The position numbers and the translations under genes were made by a program. A DNA stretch of 64,000 bases from Microlunatus speluncae (lineage in GTDB: Bacteria > Actinomycetota > Actinomycetes > Propionibacteriales > Propionibacteriaceae). The notes under the pieces were generated by a model that saw nothing but the letters and a program-made list of their open reading frames with translations, made no database searches and was not told the origin of the DNA. Location: assembly GCF_009299835.1 (NCBI RefSeq), contig NZ_VKCZ01000014.1, positions 620,001-684,000 of the forward strand. Direction: 5' to 3'. Shown here one piece after another: positions 16,888 through 24,226 of this stretch. Every line of letters begins with the position of its first letter. Positions within the stretch are counted from its first letter, which is position 1.

Positions 16888-16907
16888 GAATTGGCATTGG
16901 ACGAATG
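16888..16907 (+). promoter_or_regulatory. LysR-type T-N11-A operator ahead of the flavin split-barrel gene
   Basis: ATTGGCATTGGACGAAT at 16890-16906 has the ATT-N11-AAT form of LysR-type boxes. It is almost identical to the box at 18353-18372, and conservation extends to about 75 bp, including a CATCAAC start, GATCATT and GTCGAGGCT. It lies 27 bp before the start codon at 16934. Confidence 0.7.
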
Positions 16908-16933
16908 GGTAGCGGTCGTCGAGGCTTGATCCC

Positions 16934-17440
16934 ATGGAGTCACACGAGATCAACGAGGTCCTGAACCGCCCGCTGAGCCAGGAGTTGCTGGCTCGCGCTC
17001 TGACCCGGCTGGCCTATGTCGCCAAGGACGGCACCCCGCGCAACGTCCCGATCGGGTTCGCCTGGAACGGCACGACGATCGTCATGTGTACGGCGACGAA
17101 CGCGCCGAAGCTCCACGCCCTGAGGCAGAACCCGATGGTGGCGCTGACCATCGACACCGAGGTGCACCCGCCGAAGCTGCTGCTCATCCGCGGCCGGGCC
17201 GAGCTCGACCTCGTCGACGGCGTCCCCGACGAATACCTCCAGCTGAACGGCAGTTACGAGATGACGCCCGAACAGCGGGTCGAGTGGGAGGCATCGGTGC
17301 TCGCGCTCTATGACGGGATGGTCCGGATCGTCGTCACGCCGACCTGGGCGAAGTTGATCGACTTCGAGACCACGCTGCCGAGCGCGGTGGAGGAACTGAT
17401 CCAGCGACAGCAGGAACGTCAGCAGGGCGCGTTGAACTGA
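16934..17440 (+). CDS. pyridoxamine 5'-phosphate oxidase-family flavin/F420 split-barrel protein
   Basis: 168-aa FMN- or F420-binding split-barrel protein. Typical features are LARLAYVAKDGTPRNVPIGFAWNGTTIVMCTATNAPKLHALRQNPMVALTID-like strands (here LTRLAYVAKDG then PIGFAWNG) and the cofactor-proximal NAPKLHALRQNP. Probably a quinone, aldehyde or xenobiotic reductase. It shares a near-duplicated promoter with the MFS gene at 18398 and lies convergent to the LysR gene, so it is probably a target of that regulator. Confidence 0.86.
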   Translation: MESHEINEVLNRPLSQELLARALTRLAYVAKDGTPRNVPIGFAWNGTTIVMCTATNAPKLHALRQNPMVALTIDTEVHPPKLLLIRGRAELDLVDGVPDEYLQLNGSYEMTPEQRVEWEASVLALYDGMVRIVVTPTWAKLIDFETTLPSAVEELIQRQQERQQGALN

Positions 17441-17444
17441 TCGA

Positions 17445-18323
17445 TCAGCTTGCCAGGTCGCGCGCGGCCACTGCCGCCAGCAGGGCCTCGACGAACGCTG
17501 ACGTACCCGGATCGCTGGGCGGCTCGCCGAACGTGGCCAGGTAGATGCGCCGCCGGAAGCCTGCCAGCTCGACGGCCTCGACCCCGGGATGCCGGTAGCT
17601 CTGCAGCGACAGCTCGGGGATGGCCGTGACGCCGAGGCCCGCGGCCACCAGGGCCTGCTTGACCACCGGATCATCGCTGCTGTGCACGATTCGAGGGGTG
17701 AAGCCCTCGGCATCGCAGGCGTTCAGGAAGTCCTGACGGCAGCCCGGGCACCCCTCGATCCACGGCGAATCGCGATGGTCGATCAACGTCTGTGGTTCCG
17801 CGGAGCGGCTGACCAGCTGCATCGGATCGTCGAACAGGTGCTGGGCCCGGATGTCGTCGGGGATCGTGTCGTCGTACCGGAAGATCACGGCGACGTCGAC
17901 CGCCCCGCTGCGCAGTTGATCAAGTGCGACGGTCGGGTGCACGTCGGTGAGGATGAGCTCGAGGTCGGGAACGGTGGCGTGCAAGGCGGCCGCGGTGTCG
18001 GCGACGACCGTGCTCAAGATCGACTGGAAGCCGGCGACCCGGACCCGGGCGGTGCGCAGCCCGGCGATCGCGGCCAGCTCGGCCTCGGCCGACTCGACCC
18101 GGCCGAGGATCTCCGCCGCGCGCTGGGCGAGCAGGTCGCCGGTCGGCGTCAGCCGGATGCCGCGGCCCACCTTCTGCGTCAGCCGCAGCCCGACCTCGGC
18201 CTCAAGCCGAGCCAGATGGTGGCTCACCGAGGGCTGGGCGTAATTCAATTCCTTGGCCGCCGCCGTCACCGACCCGTGCCGGGCGACCGCCGCCAACACC
18301 TTCAACCGCGCCACATCGAGCAT
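17445..18323 (-). CDS. LysR-family transcriptional regulator
   Basis: 292 aa. The N-terminal winged helix-turn-helix is clear (LKVLAAVARHGSVTAAAKELNYAQPSVSHHLARLEAEVGLRL). The effector-binding domain follows from about residue 90. A CPGCRQDFLNAC segment places three cysteines close together, which could make it redox- or metal-responsive (inference). Divergent from the MFS gene with a T-N11-A box between them, the classic LysR autoregulation layout. A second box copy precedes the convergent split-barrel gene. Confidence 0.94.
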   Translation of the reverse strand: MLDVARLKVLAAVARHGSVTAAAKELNYAQPSVSHHLARLEAEVGLRLTQKVGRGIRLTPTGDLLAQRAAEILGRVESAEAELAAIAGLRTARVRVAGFQSILSTVVADTAAALHATVPDLELILTDVHPTVALDQLRSGAVDVAVIFRYDDTIPDDIRAQHLFDDPMQLVSRSAEPQTLIDHRDSPWIEGCPGCRQDFLNACDAEGFTPRIVHSSDDPVVKQALVAAGLGVTAIPELSLQSYRHPGVEAVELAGFRRRIYLATFGEPPSDPGTSAFVEALLAAVAARDLAS

Positions 18324-18352
18324 CCATCAACTCTACTGATCATTTGCCGACA

Positions 18353-18372
18353 GAATTGGCATTAGACGAATG
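18353..18372 (+). promoter_or_regulatory. LysR-type T-N11-A operator in the LysR/MFS divergent promoter
   Basis: ATTGGCATTAGACGAAT at 18355-18371 fits ATT-N11-AAT. It lies in the 74-bp gap between the LysR and MFS starts and matches the box at 16888-16907 at 19 of 20 positions. Confidence 0.75.
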
Positions 18373-18397
18373 CTTTGTCGGCGTCGAGGCTGGAATC

Positions 18398-19609
18398 ATG
18401 GCCGGAAACACCTATCGACAGCTCCTGCGGAGCCGCGAATTCTGCGCCCTGTGGGTGGGCAACGCGCTGGGCGTCGCATCCACCACGATGGCCGGGCTCA
18501 CGCTGGCCACGATCGTGTACGCACAGACCGGGTCGGCCTTCCTGACCGCGGTCGCCATGTTCGGACCGTCGACCGTGCAGCTGGTCGGGGCGCTGACCCT
18601 GATGTCGGCCGCGGACACGGCCCGGCCGCGGATCGTCCTGGTCATCGCGGCGGTCTGCATGGCCGGCGCCCACGCCCTCCAGGCCGCCTTCGACCTCGAC
18701 GCGGTGGCCCGCGTGCTGGTCCTGCTCGGCGCCTCCTACGTGTTGTCGATCGGCAGCGGCACCCGCTGGGGGCTGCTGTCCCAGGTGCTCGCCCGGGACG
18801 CGTACGCGCTCGGACGGTCGGCGATGAACCTGTCCGTCGGCGTCATGCAGGTGGTGGGATTCGCCGCCGGCGGTGCGCTGGTGTTGATCTTGGATCCGCG
18901 CGCCATCCTCTGGATCGGTGCCGGCCTGGCCGCGCTGGCGATACCGGTGGCCTGGTTCGGGATCGGTGACCGGCCGGCCCGGCGCAGCGGGCGGGTCGGT
19001 ATCCGCGAGACCTGGCAGGGCCACCGGGCCTTGTGGCAGCTCACGTCCGTGCGACCGCTGGTGGTCGCTCTGTGCGTGCCCAACGGCCTGATCGCCGGCT
19101 GTGAGGCGCTGTTCGTGCCGTACGCCGGCAGCGGAGCCGGTCCGCTGTTCGTGGCCGCAGCGCTCGGCATGCTCGCGGGGGATGTCGTGGTCGGCCGGCT
19201 GCTGCCGAGCTGGGCTCGGCGCCGGGTGGGGGTGTGGCTGAGTCTCGGGCTCGCCGTACCGTTCCTGATCTTCGTCAGCCGCCCCGGAGTCCCGGTGGCG
19301 GCCGGGCTGGTGGCGATCGCCAGCGTCGGCTTCGCGGCGACCCTGGCCCAGCAGGAGCTCCTGGTGGAGCTCACCCCGCCGGCGATGGTTGGCCAGGTCC
19401 TCGGCGCCGACTCGGCCCTCCGGGTCACCGCTCAGGGCCTGGCCGCCGTGCTGGCCGGCGTCCTCGCCGAGGTCCTCGGTGCCGCCGCCGCGATCACTGT
19501 CCTGGCCGCCGCCTCCGTCACCGTATCCGGCATCCTGTTCCCGGCCCTGCGCCGGCTGACCCGACCGGCTCAAGATCACCGACCCGACCTGATCACCAGC
19601 AGGGCATGA
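18398..19609 (+). CDS. MFS transporter
   Basis: 403-aa inner-membrane major facilitator protein with about 12 hydrophobic segments (for example FCALWVGNALGVASTTMAGLTLATIVYA, WIGAGLAALAIPVAWFGIG, AAITVLAAASVTVSGILF). It resembles the EntS/MFS_3-like drug or siderophore exporters. ATG 18398 is chosen because upstream in-frame residues fall in the operator. Divergent from LysR and likely LysR-activated; followed by a VOC gene 40 bp on. Confidence 0.9.
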   Translation: MAGNTYRQLLRSREFCALWVGNALGVASTTMAGLTLATIVYAQTGSAFLTAVAMFGPSTVQLVGALTLMSAADTARPRIVLVIAAVCMAGAHALQAAFDLDAVARVLVLLGASYVLSIGSGTRWGLLSQVLARDAYALGRSAMNLSVGVMQVVGFAAGGALVLILDPRAILWIGAGLAALAIPVAWFGIGDRPARRSGRVGIRETWQGHRALWQLTSVRPLVVALCVPNGLIAGCEALFVPYAGSGAGPLFVAAALGMLAGDVVVGRLLPSWARRRVGVWLSLGLAVPFLIFVSRPGVPVAAGLVAIASVGFAATLAQQELLVELTPPAMVGQVLGADSALRVTAQGLAAVLAGVLAEVLGAAAAITVLAAASVTVSGILFPALRRLTRPAQDHRPDLITSRA

Positions 19610-19649
19610 TCACCGATCAGAGCATGATCATCAACCAGAGGAGAAACAG

Positions 19650-20087
19650 ATGACCATTCAGCGCTGGGAGAACGTGAGCATCGTGGTGAACGACCTCGCC
19701 GCCGCGACCTCGTTCTTCGTCGAGCTCGGGCTCAAGGAGTTGGGATCGGGACTGGTCGAAGGGGAGTGGGTCGACCAGGTCTCAGGCCTCGAAGGAGTCC
19801 AGGTGGACGTCACCATGCTGGAGACCCCGGATGGCCACGGCCGGCTCGAACTGATGAGCTTCCGGTCTCCGCAGGCCCTGCCGGGTGTCGGCGCCGCCCC
19901 GTCGAACACGCTGGGGCTCCGCCGGATCGCCTTCGGTGTCGACGACCTCGACGCCGATGTCGCAATGCTGCTGGCACGCGGTGTCGAGCTCGTCGGTGAC
20001 GTCGTGACCTACGCCGACACCGTTCGGATGTGCTACGTCCGCGGACCGGAGGGCATCGTCGTGATGCTGACCCAACAGCTCAACTGA
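19650..20087 (+). CDS. VOC-family (glyoxalase/bleomycin-resistance-like) protein
   Basis: 145 aa with strong AGAGGAG 6-7 nt before the ATG. Two beta-alpha-beta-beta-beta modules are evident (ENVSIVVNDLAAATSFFVELGL, then LRRIAFGVDDLDADVAMLLARGVELVGDV, CYVRGPEGIVVMLTQ). Lyase, dioxygenase or antibiotic-binding role unknown. Probably co-expressed with the MFS exporter, which fits a detoxification module. Its 3' end abuts the truncated DUF222 gene on the opposite strand. Confidence 0.88.
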   Translation: MTIQRWENVSIVVNDLAAATSFFVELGLKELGSGLVEGEWVDQVSGLEGVQVDVTMLETPDGHGRLELMSFRSPQALPGVGAAPSNTLGLRRIAFGVDDLDADVAMLLARGVELVGDVVTYADTVRMCYVRGPEGIVVMLTQQLN

Positions 20088-21277
20088 GGAGCCGCAGTCG
20101 TAGGTGGCGGCGGTGCCGGTCGGGGGATCTCGTAGGAATCGACCGGTGGTGGGGTGTCGTTGAGATCGATCACTGGCCGGACCCGGACCCGGGAGTGGCC
20201 GAGCCAGTCCTGCACGATCCCCATCGTGGTCGGCTTGATCCCCGGCACCCGACACACCCCGTGACCCTTCTCCAACGACTCCGCCGCAACATGAACCACC
20301 AGCTGAGCGATCGGCAACAGCTTGGTCAGATCCAACTGTTCAAGCATCCGGCGGACAGCGGTCTGGAAGATCGCCGACTCGACATCGACCGCGGACGGTC
20401 GGTCGCGGAGGGCGGGGTGGACCTCGGATTCCTCGACCGGACCCCCGGTCTCGGCCGCGATCTCGGCCACTGCCGCGGCCAGCTCTTCGTCGAACAGTTC
20501 CGGTTGGCGGTGCCGGGCGCGGAGTTCGGCCGCTCGGAGATCATCGCCCAGCAGGGCGAGGGCTTCGGCGCGGCGTTCGTCGGCGCTGCCGGTCTCCTCG
20601 GGCAGGTAGCCGGCGAGTTCCTCGACCGTGGCGTAGAGCCGGTTCGTCTTCACCGCCTCGATCCGGCCGTGGATGCTCCGCATCCCGTCCTCATCAACCC
20701 GGCCCAACCAGACCCCACGTTCCTTCTTCCGCCGCCCGACCAGCTTCTCGTAGTGTTCGGGATCGACCGTGCGGACCGCCGCCAACGCCCGGTTCTCGAG
20801 TTTGGTGAAGGGCACCACCCCGGCGAACCGAGCCACCTCGGCATCAACCAGCCGGGCCTGGTCATAGAGCAGGCCGCGGGTCAGGCGGGCGATCTTGCCG
20901 CCCTGCCAACCCAACAACTCCCCGCGGAGGACTTTGCCCCACAGGAGTGGGAACCGGTGCCGCAGATCCAGCGCGTCACCGATGAAGAACAACCCCGCCC
21001 CGGTGCTCTTACCGATCTTCACACAGAAATCGACCATCGCCAGATCGTTCACCTCCGGCGTCCCGTCCCCACCCGGACGAACCCCACGCGCCGCCCCCGG
21101 CAACCCCAACTCGTCCGGATGAATCGAGTCGGCCGGGAACCGGTCCGCCCACTCCGCCGCCAACACCAACAGTTGGTTCTGCGCCATGACCTGGGCCCGT
21201 TGCGCGGCGGCGGCCGCGTCAAGGATCCCGCGGGCATCCAACCCCGCAGCACACCCCTCCAACGATCCCTCGAACAT
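20033..21277 (-). pseudogene. DUF222/13E12-type HNH endonuclease gene, C-terminal HNH domain lost
   Basis: The frame encodes a good DUF222 domain (AQNQLLVLAAEWADRFP, IHPDELGLPG, RHRFPLLWGKVLRGELLGWQGGKIARLTRGL) up to VIDLNDTPPPVDSYEIP near 20120. The usual DLDHT...NLGPL HNH nuclease motif that should follow is absent: the frame instead runs antisense into the VOC gene (RPAPPPPTTAAPQ...). An ISL3 element is inserted exactly at the start codon, in its SOS box. It is thus damaged at both ends and probably non-functional. Family members in mycobacteria are LexA-regulated. Confidence 0.85.
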
Positions 21278-21281
21278 GTGT
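21270..21281. promoter_or_regulatory. left part of a split LexA/SOS box
   Basis: TCGAACATGTGT at 21270-21281, joined to TCGA from the other side of the IS (22696-22699), recreates TCGAACATGTGTTCGA, a perfect match to the mycobacterial SOS box TCGAAC-N4-GTTCGA. The box overlaps the ATG of the DUF222 gene (CAT at 21275-21277 on the + strand). Confidence 0.8.
21274..21281. repeat. 8-bp target site duplication, left copy
   Basis: ACATGTGT directly left of IRL; the identical right copy is at 22688-22695. Confidence 0.92.
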
Positions 21282-21305
21282 GCCTCTCCTCACGTTTGTG
21301 TGGGT
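21282..21305 (+). repeat. IRL of the ISL3-family element
   Basis: Reads GCCTCTCCTCACG then TTTGTGTGGGT; pairs with IRR at 20 of 24 positions. Confidence 0.88.
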
Positions 21306-21376
21306 GGATCGAGGCGGGTGATCATCCGGGTTCCTTTGTGTGGAAGGTGTTCCGGCGTGTCGTTGGGGGTGTGAGG

Positions 21377-21452
21377 ACGCGCACGCGTTCGGCCTTCTAG
21401 TTTTGGTGATGCTGAAGTCAACCGAACAAGAAGGACGTCACGCGTGCGCGTC
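21377..21452 (+). promoter_or_regulatory. fold-back hairpin over the transposase start codon
   Basis: GACGCGCACGCGT (21377-21389) is the exact reverse complement of ACGCGTGCGCGTC (21440-21452). The second arm contains the GTG start (21444), and the AGAAGGA ribosome site lies just before it in the loop. A transcript entering from outside the IS would fold and hide the start, while one starting inside the loop would not. This layout matches protection from impinging transcription known in other IS elements; the function here is inference. Confidence 0.6.
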
Positions 21453-22679
21453 ACCACAGCATTTAACCGTGTCCTGCAAATTCAGGGTGCATCGGTGGTC
21501 GGGATCGAGTTCGGACCGGACGGGATCGCGGTCGATCTCCGCCGTCGATCACGCCGGTATCGGTGCCCGTGCGGGGCGTCGACGAGGGCCCGCTATGACA
21601 GCCGGGTCCGGCGGTGGCGTCACGTCGATCTCGCCGGCTCCAGGTTGTGGCTTCGGGCCGAGATCGCGCGGATCTGGTGCCGGTCCTGCTCGGCGGTCAG
21701 GACCGAGGTCGTGCCTTGGGCCAGGCCCGGTGCCCGGCATAGCCGCGATTTCGAGGACCTGGCCGCGTGGCTGGCGCAGCGGATGGACAAGACCAGCCTG
21801 GCCCGGCTCTTGCGGGCCTCCTGGACCGCGATCGATCAGATCGTCACTCGCGTCGTCGATGGCCACCTGACTGACTCCAGGCTGGATGATCTCTATCGGA
21901 TCGGTGTGGACGAAATCTCCTACCGGCGAGGCCACACCTACCTCACCATCGTGGCCGATCATGACACCGGTGACGTGGTCTGGGTCGGCGAAGGGAACAC
22001 CAAGGCATCCCTGGCCAAGTTCTATACCGAGCTGGGATCTGAGCGATCCGAGCAATTGGAAGCGGTCACGATGGACGGCTCGGGCGCCTACATCGCCGCG
22101 ACCCAGGAACACGCCCCGAACGCCGAGATCTGCTTCGACGCGTTCCATGTGATCAAGTGGGCCACCGAGGCCCTCGACGCGGTGTTTCGATCCAGTGATA
22201 TCCCCGCGCTGACCGCGAAGATCCGTGAGGCTCGTAACACCCGGCCGTGGATGAAGGCCCGCAATGCTCTACGCGGCGCGAAACAGAGCCTGACCTCCAA
22301 ACACCGCAAGATCCTGACCATGATCAGGACCGAACGCGCCGAGCTCTACGACGCCTGGATCCTGAAAGAAGAACTCCGAGACCTCTACCGCATAGTCCCA
22401 CCCGACCGCGCCGCGGCCTACGTCACACGATGGATCCGGCGCGCGTGGACCAGCGGCAACCGAACCATGATCAAACTCGGAGACCGGATCGCCGCTCACT
22501 ACGACGGGATTGTCGCCACCGCAGAGAACCAGCTCTCCAACGGAAGACTCGAAGGAATCAACACCAAGATCAGAGTCATCCAACGCCGCGGCTACGGACA
22601 CCCCAACCCTCAATCACTCACTGCGATGATCTATCTCTGCTGCAGCTCAATCAAGATCAACTTACCCACACAAGCCTGA
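21444..22679 (+). CDS. ISL3-family transposase
   Basis: 411 aa, full length. N-terminal zinc-binding-like region with paired cysteines (RRYRCPCGASTRARYD, RIWCRSCSAVRTEV), a helix-turn-helix-like middle (TSLARLLRASWTAIDQIVTRV), then the DDE catalytic domain: D in IGVDEISYRRGHTYLTIV, D in AVTMDGSGAYIAA and E in LSNGRLEGINTKIR. GTG start with AGAAGGA upstream. The gene has no frameshift, so the element may still be active. Confidence 0.93.
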   Translation: MRVTTAFNRVLQIQGASVVGIEFGPDGIAVDLRRRSRRYRCPCGASTRARYDSRVRRWRHVDLAGSRLWLRAEIARIWCRSCSAVRTEVVPWARPGARHSRDFEDLAAWLAQRMDKTSLARLLRASWTAIDQIVTRVVDGHLTDSRLDDLYRIGVDEISYRRGHTYLTIVADHDTGDVVWVGEGNTKASLAKFYTELGSERSEQLEAVTMDGSGAYIAATQEHAPNAEICFDAFHVIKWATEALDAVFRSSDIPALTAKIREARNTRPWMKARNALRGAKQSLTSKHRKILTMIRTERAELYDAWILKEELRDLYRIVPPDRAAAYVTRWIRRAWTSGNRTMIKLGDRIAAHYDGIVATAENQLSNGRLEGINTKIRVIQRRGYGHPNPQSLTAMIYLCCSSIKINLPTQA

Positions 22680-22687
22680 GTAGAGCC
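22664..22687 (-). repeat. IRR of the ISL3-family element
   Basis: Contains the transposase stop codon; reverse complement begins GGCTCTACTCAGG then CTTGTGTGGGT. Confidence 0.88.
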
Positions 22688-22695
22688 ACATGTGT
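22688..22695. repeat. 8-bp target site duplication, right copy
   Basis: ACATGTGT directly right of IRR, followed by TCGA, the missing right end of the SOS box. Confidence 0.92.
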
Positions 22696-22698
22696 TCG

Positions 22699-22704
22699 AT
22701 TCTA
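22699..22704 (-). promoter_or_regulatory. displaced -10 element of the DUF222 gene
   Basis: On the minus strand the right flank reads TAGAAT, six to seven bases before the SOS box and original ATG (before insertion), a good actinobacterial -10 for a leaderless start. The IS now separates it from its gene by 1.4 kb. Confidence 0.5.
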
Positions 22705-23009
22705 TCAGGACTTGCCGACATCTACCGGAAACAAGGGCATTCCGCCATGATCATCAAATCCCGACGCCGGACCCAACCCGGTGGAAGCGGGGCCGGCCAA
22801 TCGTCCTCGATCAGGCCGTTGTCGGTGCTCTACACCTGTGGCTCGGCTGGCTAGGTGTCGGTGCCCAGCTGTCTAGTCGGCTGTCCAGCCGTACCCTGGC
22901 TCCGAGATGGATGGTCCCGTCGGTCGGCGCCGGGGTTCACCGTGGTCGACGGCCTGAGTTGATCATGTCGGCGCGATTCTCCTGATCATGGTCAACCGGC
23001 GTCGTACGG
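22705..23009. other. non-coding flank, nothing recognised
   Basis: About 300 bp with open but uncodonlike frames between the IS right flank and a GNAT gene. Presumably the original upstream region of the DUF222 gene; no further structure was recognised. Confidence 0.5.
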
Positions 23010-23465
23010 CTACGGCCTCGGTGGCCGTTGCAGCAGCTGACGGGACGAGGCGAACCCCAGCCGTTCGTAGACCGGCACGGCCTGGCGTCCGGAATGGACC
23101 GTCACGTGCAGGGCCCCGAGCTCGATCGCACGCACCGTGGCCGCCTCGACGAGGCCCGAGCCGATCCCATGGCCACGCTGGGTGGGCAGGACGAAGACGC
23201 TCTGGATGTCGGCGGACAGCCGGCTGGTGGCGCCCGGTCGCGGCACACGAGGGATCAGCGCGACCCACGCCATGCCGAGGATCTCCGGTCGGGCGAGCCG
23301 AGCGACGAACACCAGGTGTGAGTCCTGACGGGCGGACCACCACGTCGTCAGCTCGGCGGCGAAGGCGTCAACGGCCTCAGGTGCTGGCTCTTCGGGCCGG
23401 GTGTTCAGACACAGCAGGCGGGCCAGACCCGTGATGTCGTCCGTGTTCCCCTGACTGATCCTCAC
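23010..23465 (-). CDS. GNAT-family N-acetyltransferase
   Basis: 151 aa. Acetyl-CoA-dependent acetyltransferase fold with motif A SVFVLPTQRGHGIGSGLVEAATVRAIELGA (Q/RxxGxG/A pyrophosphate loop as QRGHGIG) and motif B LHVTVHSGRQAVPVYERLGF. Acceptor unknown. Stands alone, tail-in to the IS region. Confidence 0.9.
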   Translation of the reverse strand: MRISQGNTDDITGLARLLCLNTRPEEPAPEAVDAFAAELTTWWSARQDSHLVFVARLARPEILGMAWVALIPRVPRPGATSRLSADIQSVFVLPTQRGHGIGSGLVEAATVRAIELGALHVTVHSGRQAVPVYERLGFASSRQLLQRPPRP

Positions 23466-23534
23466 CCGGCGAGTGTGCCACTGGGGAGGCCGGGCTCATG
23501 CCATTCATCAGCGATCTTGATCGGTCGGCGAGAA

Positions 23535-23550
23535 GATTGGCATTGGACGG
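23535..23550 (+). promoter_or_regulatory. half LysR-type box upstream of the RibD-like gene
   Basis: GATTGGCATTGGACGG shares the first 14 bases of the ATT-N11-AAT box seen at 16888 and 18353 but lacks the closing AAT. It is 72 bp before the gene at 23622. Surrounding bases (CATCAGCGATC...GTCGG) also echo the duplicated promoter. Confidence 0.5.
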
Positions 23551-23621
23551 CGTCGGGTTCCACCGCGATCCTGTTTCGGATGGCGTACGAAGATCAACGA
23601 CGCCGACCGACCTGACGAAAG

Positions 23622-24200
23622 ATGATCATGAGCATGCGCAAACTGATAGTCCAGCAGTGGGTGACCGCCGACAACATCGCCGCGGAGGAGGACGGTGGCC
23701 TCAGCTTCGTGGCGGTGGAGCCGTTCTCCGACCAGAGCACCGACCCGTATCAGACGAGCATGATGACGTTCATCGACTCGGTCGACACGATGGTCCTCGG
23801 TGCGACGACGTACGCCCAGACCAAGGACTACTGGCCGAACGCGACGGATCAGGGCGAATGGGGCGAGAAGCTCAACAACCTGGCGAAGGTCGTCGCCTCC
23901 TCGAAGCTGGACGACGCACCCTGGGGCGACATTCCGGCGGCGACCGTGACCCGCGACGCGGCCACCACGATCAAGGAACTCAAGCAGCAGAGCGGCAAGG
24001 ACCTGTGGCTGTGGGGAAGCCTGACGCTGATGCAGTCGCTGCTGGAAGCCGGTGAGGTCGACGAGCTCCGCCTGCTCGTCTGCCCGACCTCACGCGGCCA
24101 AGGAACGCGGATCTTCCAGGACACCCAGGACCTGACCCCGATCGAGGCCACCCTGTTCGACAACGGGATCACCCTGCTGCGCTACGCGATCAAGAGGTAG
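23622..24200 (+). CDS. dihydrofolate reductase-like (RibD C-terminal domain) protein
   Basis: 192 aa with a RibD_C/DHFR-like NADPH-binding fold: MRKLIVQQWVTADNIAAEEDGG, DTMVLGATTYAQTKDYWP, KVVASSKLDDAPW, KDLWLWGSLTLMQSLLEAGEVDELRLLVCPTSRGQGTRIF. Stand-alone members are uncharacterised reductases rather than riboflavin enzymes. Start uncertain among ATG 23622, 23628 and 23634. The LysR-like half box upstream suggests it belongs to the same response as the split-barrel and MFS genes. Confidence 0.88.
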   Translation: MIMSMRKLIVQQWVTADNIAAEEDGGLSFVAVEPFSDQSTDPYQTSMMTFIDSVDTMVLGATTYAQTKDYWPNATDQGEWGEKLNNLAKVVASSKLDDAPWGDIPAATVTRDAATTIKELKQQSGKDLWLWGSLTLMQSLLEAGEVDELRLLVCPTSRGQGTRIFQDTQDLTPIEATLFDNGITLLRYAIKR

Positions 24201-24226
24201 CGTCCAAGATCAACATTCGTGGGCGC

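Larger units (their letters stand above)
21282..22687 (+). mobile_element. intact ISL3-family insertion sequence, 1,406 bp
   Basis: Bounded by 24-bp imperfect inverted repeats, IRL 21282-21305 and IRR 22664-22687 (20 of 24 matching, inner 10 bp TTGTGTGGGT identical). Flanked by a perfect 8-bp direct repeat ACATGTGT (21274-21281 and 22688-22695). ISL3 elements make 8-bp duplications. A single full-length transposase gene lies inside, and its stop codon falls within IRR. The perfect duplication implies fairly recent insertion. Confidence 0.93.

Noticed and set aside
16888..16907. TTGGCA in the LysR box as a -35 promoter element
   Set aside because: No -10 hexamer is found 16-18 bp downstream in either full copy; the ATT-N11-AAT operator reading fits better.
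20030..21400. 456-aa plus-strand frame opposite the DUF222 gene
   Set aside because: DUF222 motifs are on the minus strand, and the plus frame crosses the IS end, so it cannot be ancestral.
22692..22985. 97-aa open frame right of the IS
   Set aside because: Unlikely codon use and it starts inside the IS target duplication; no homology recognised.
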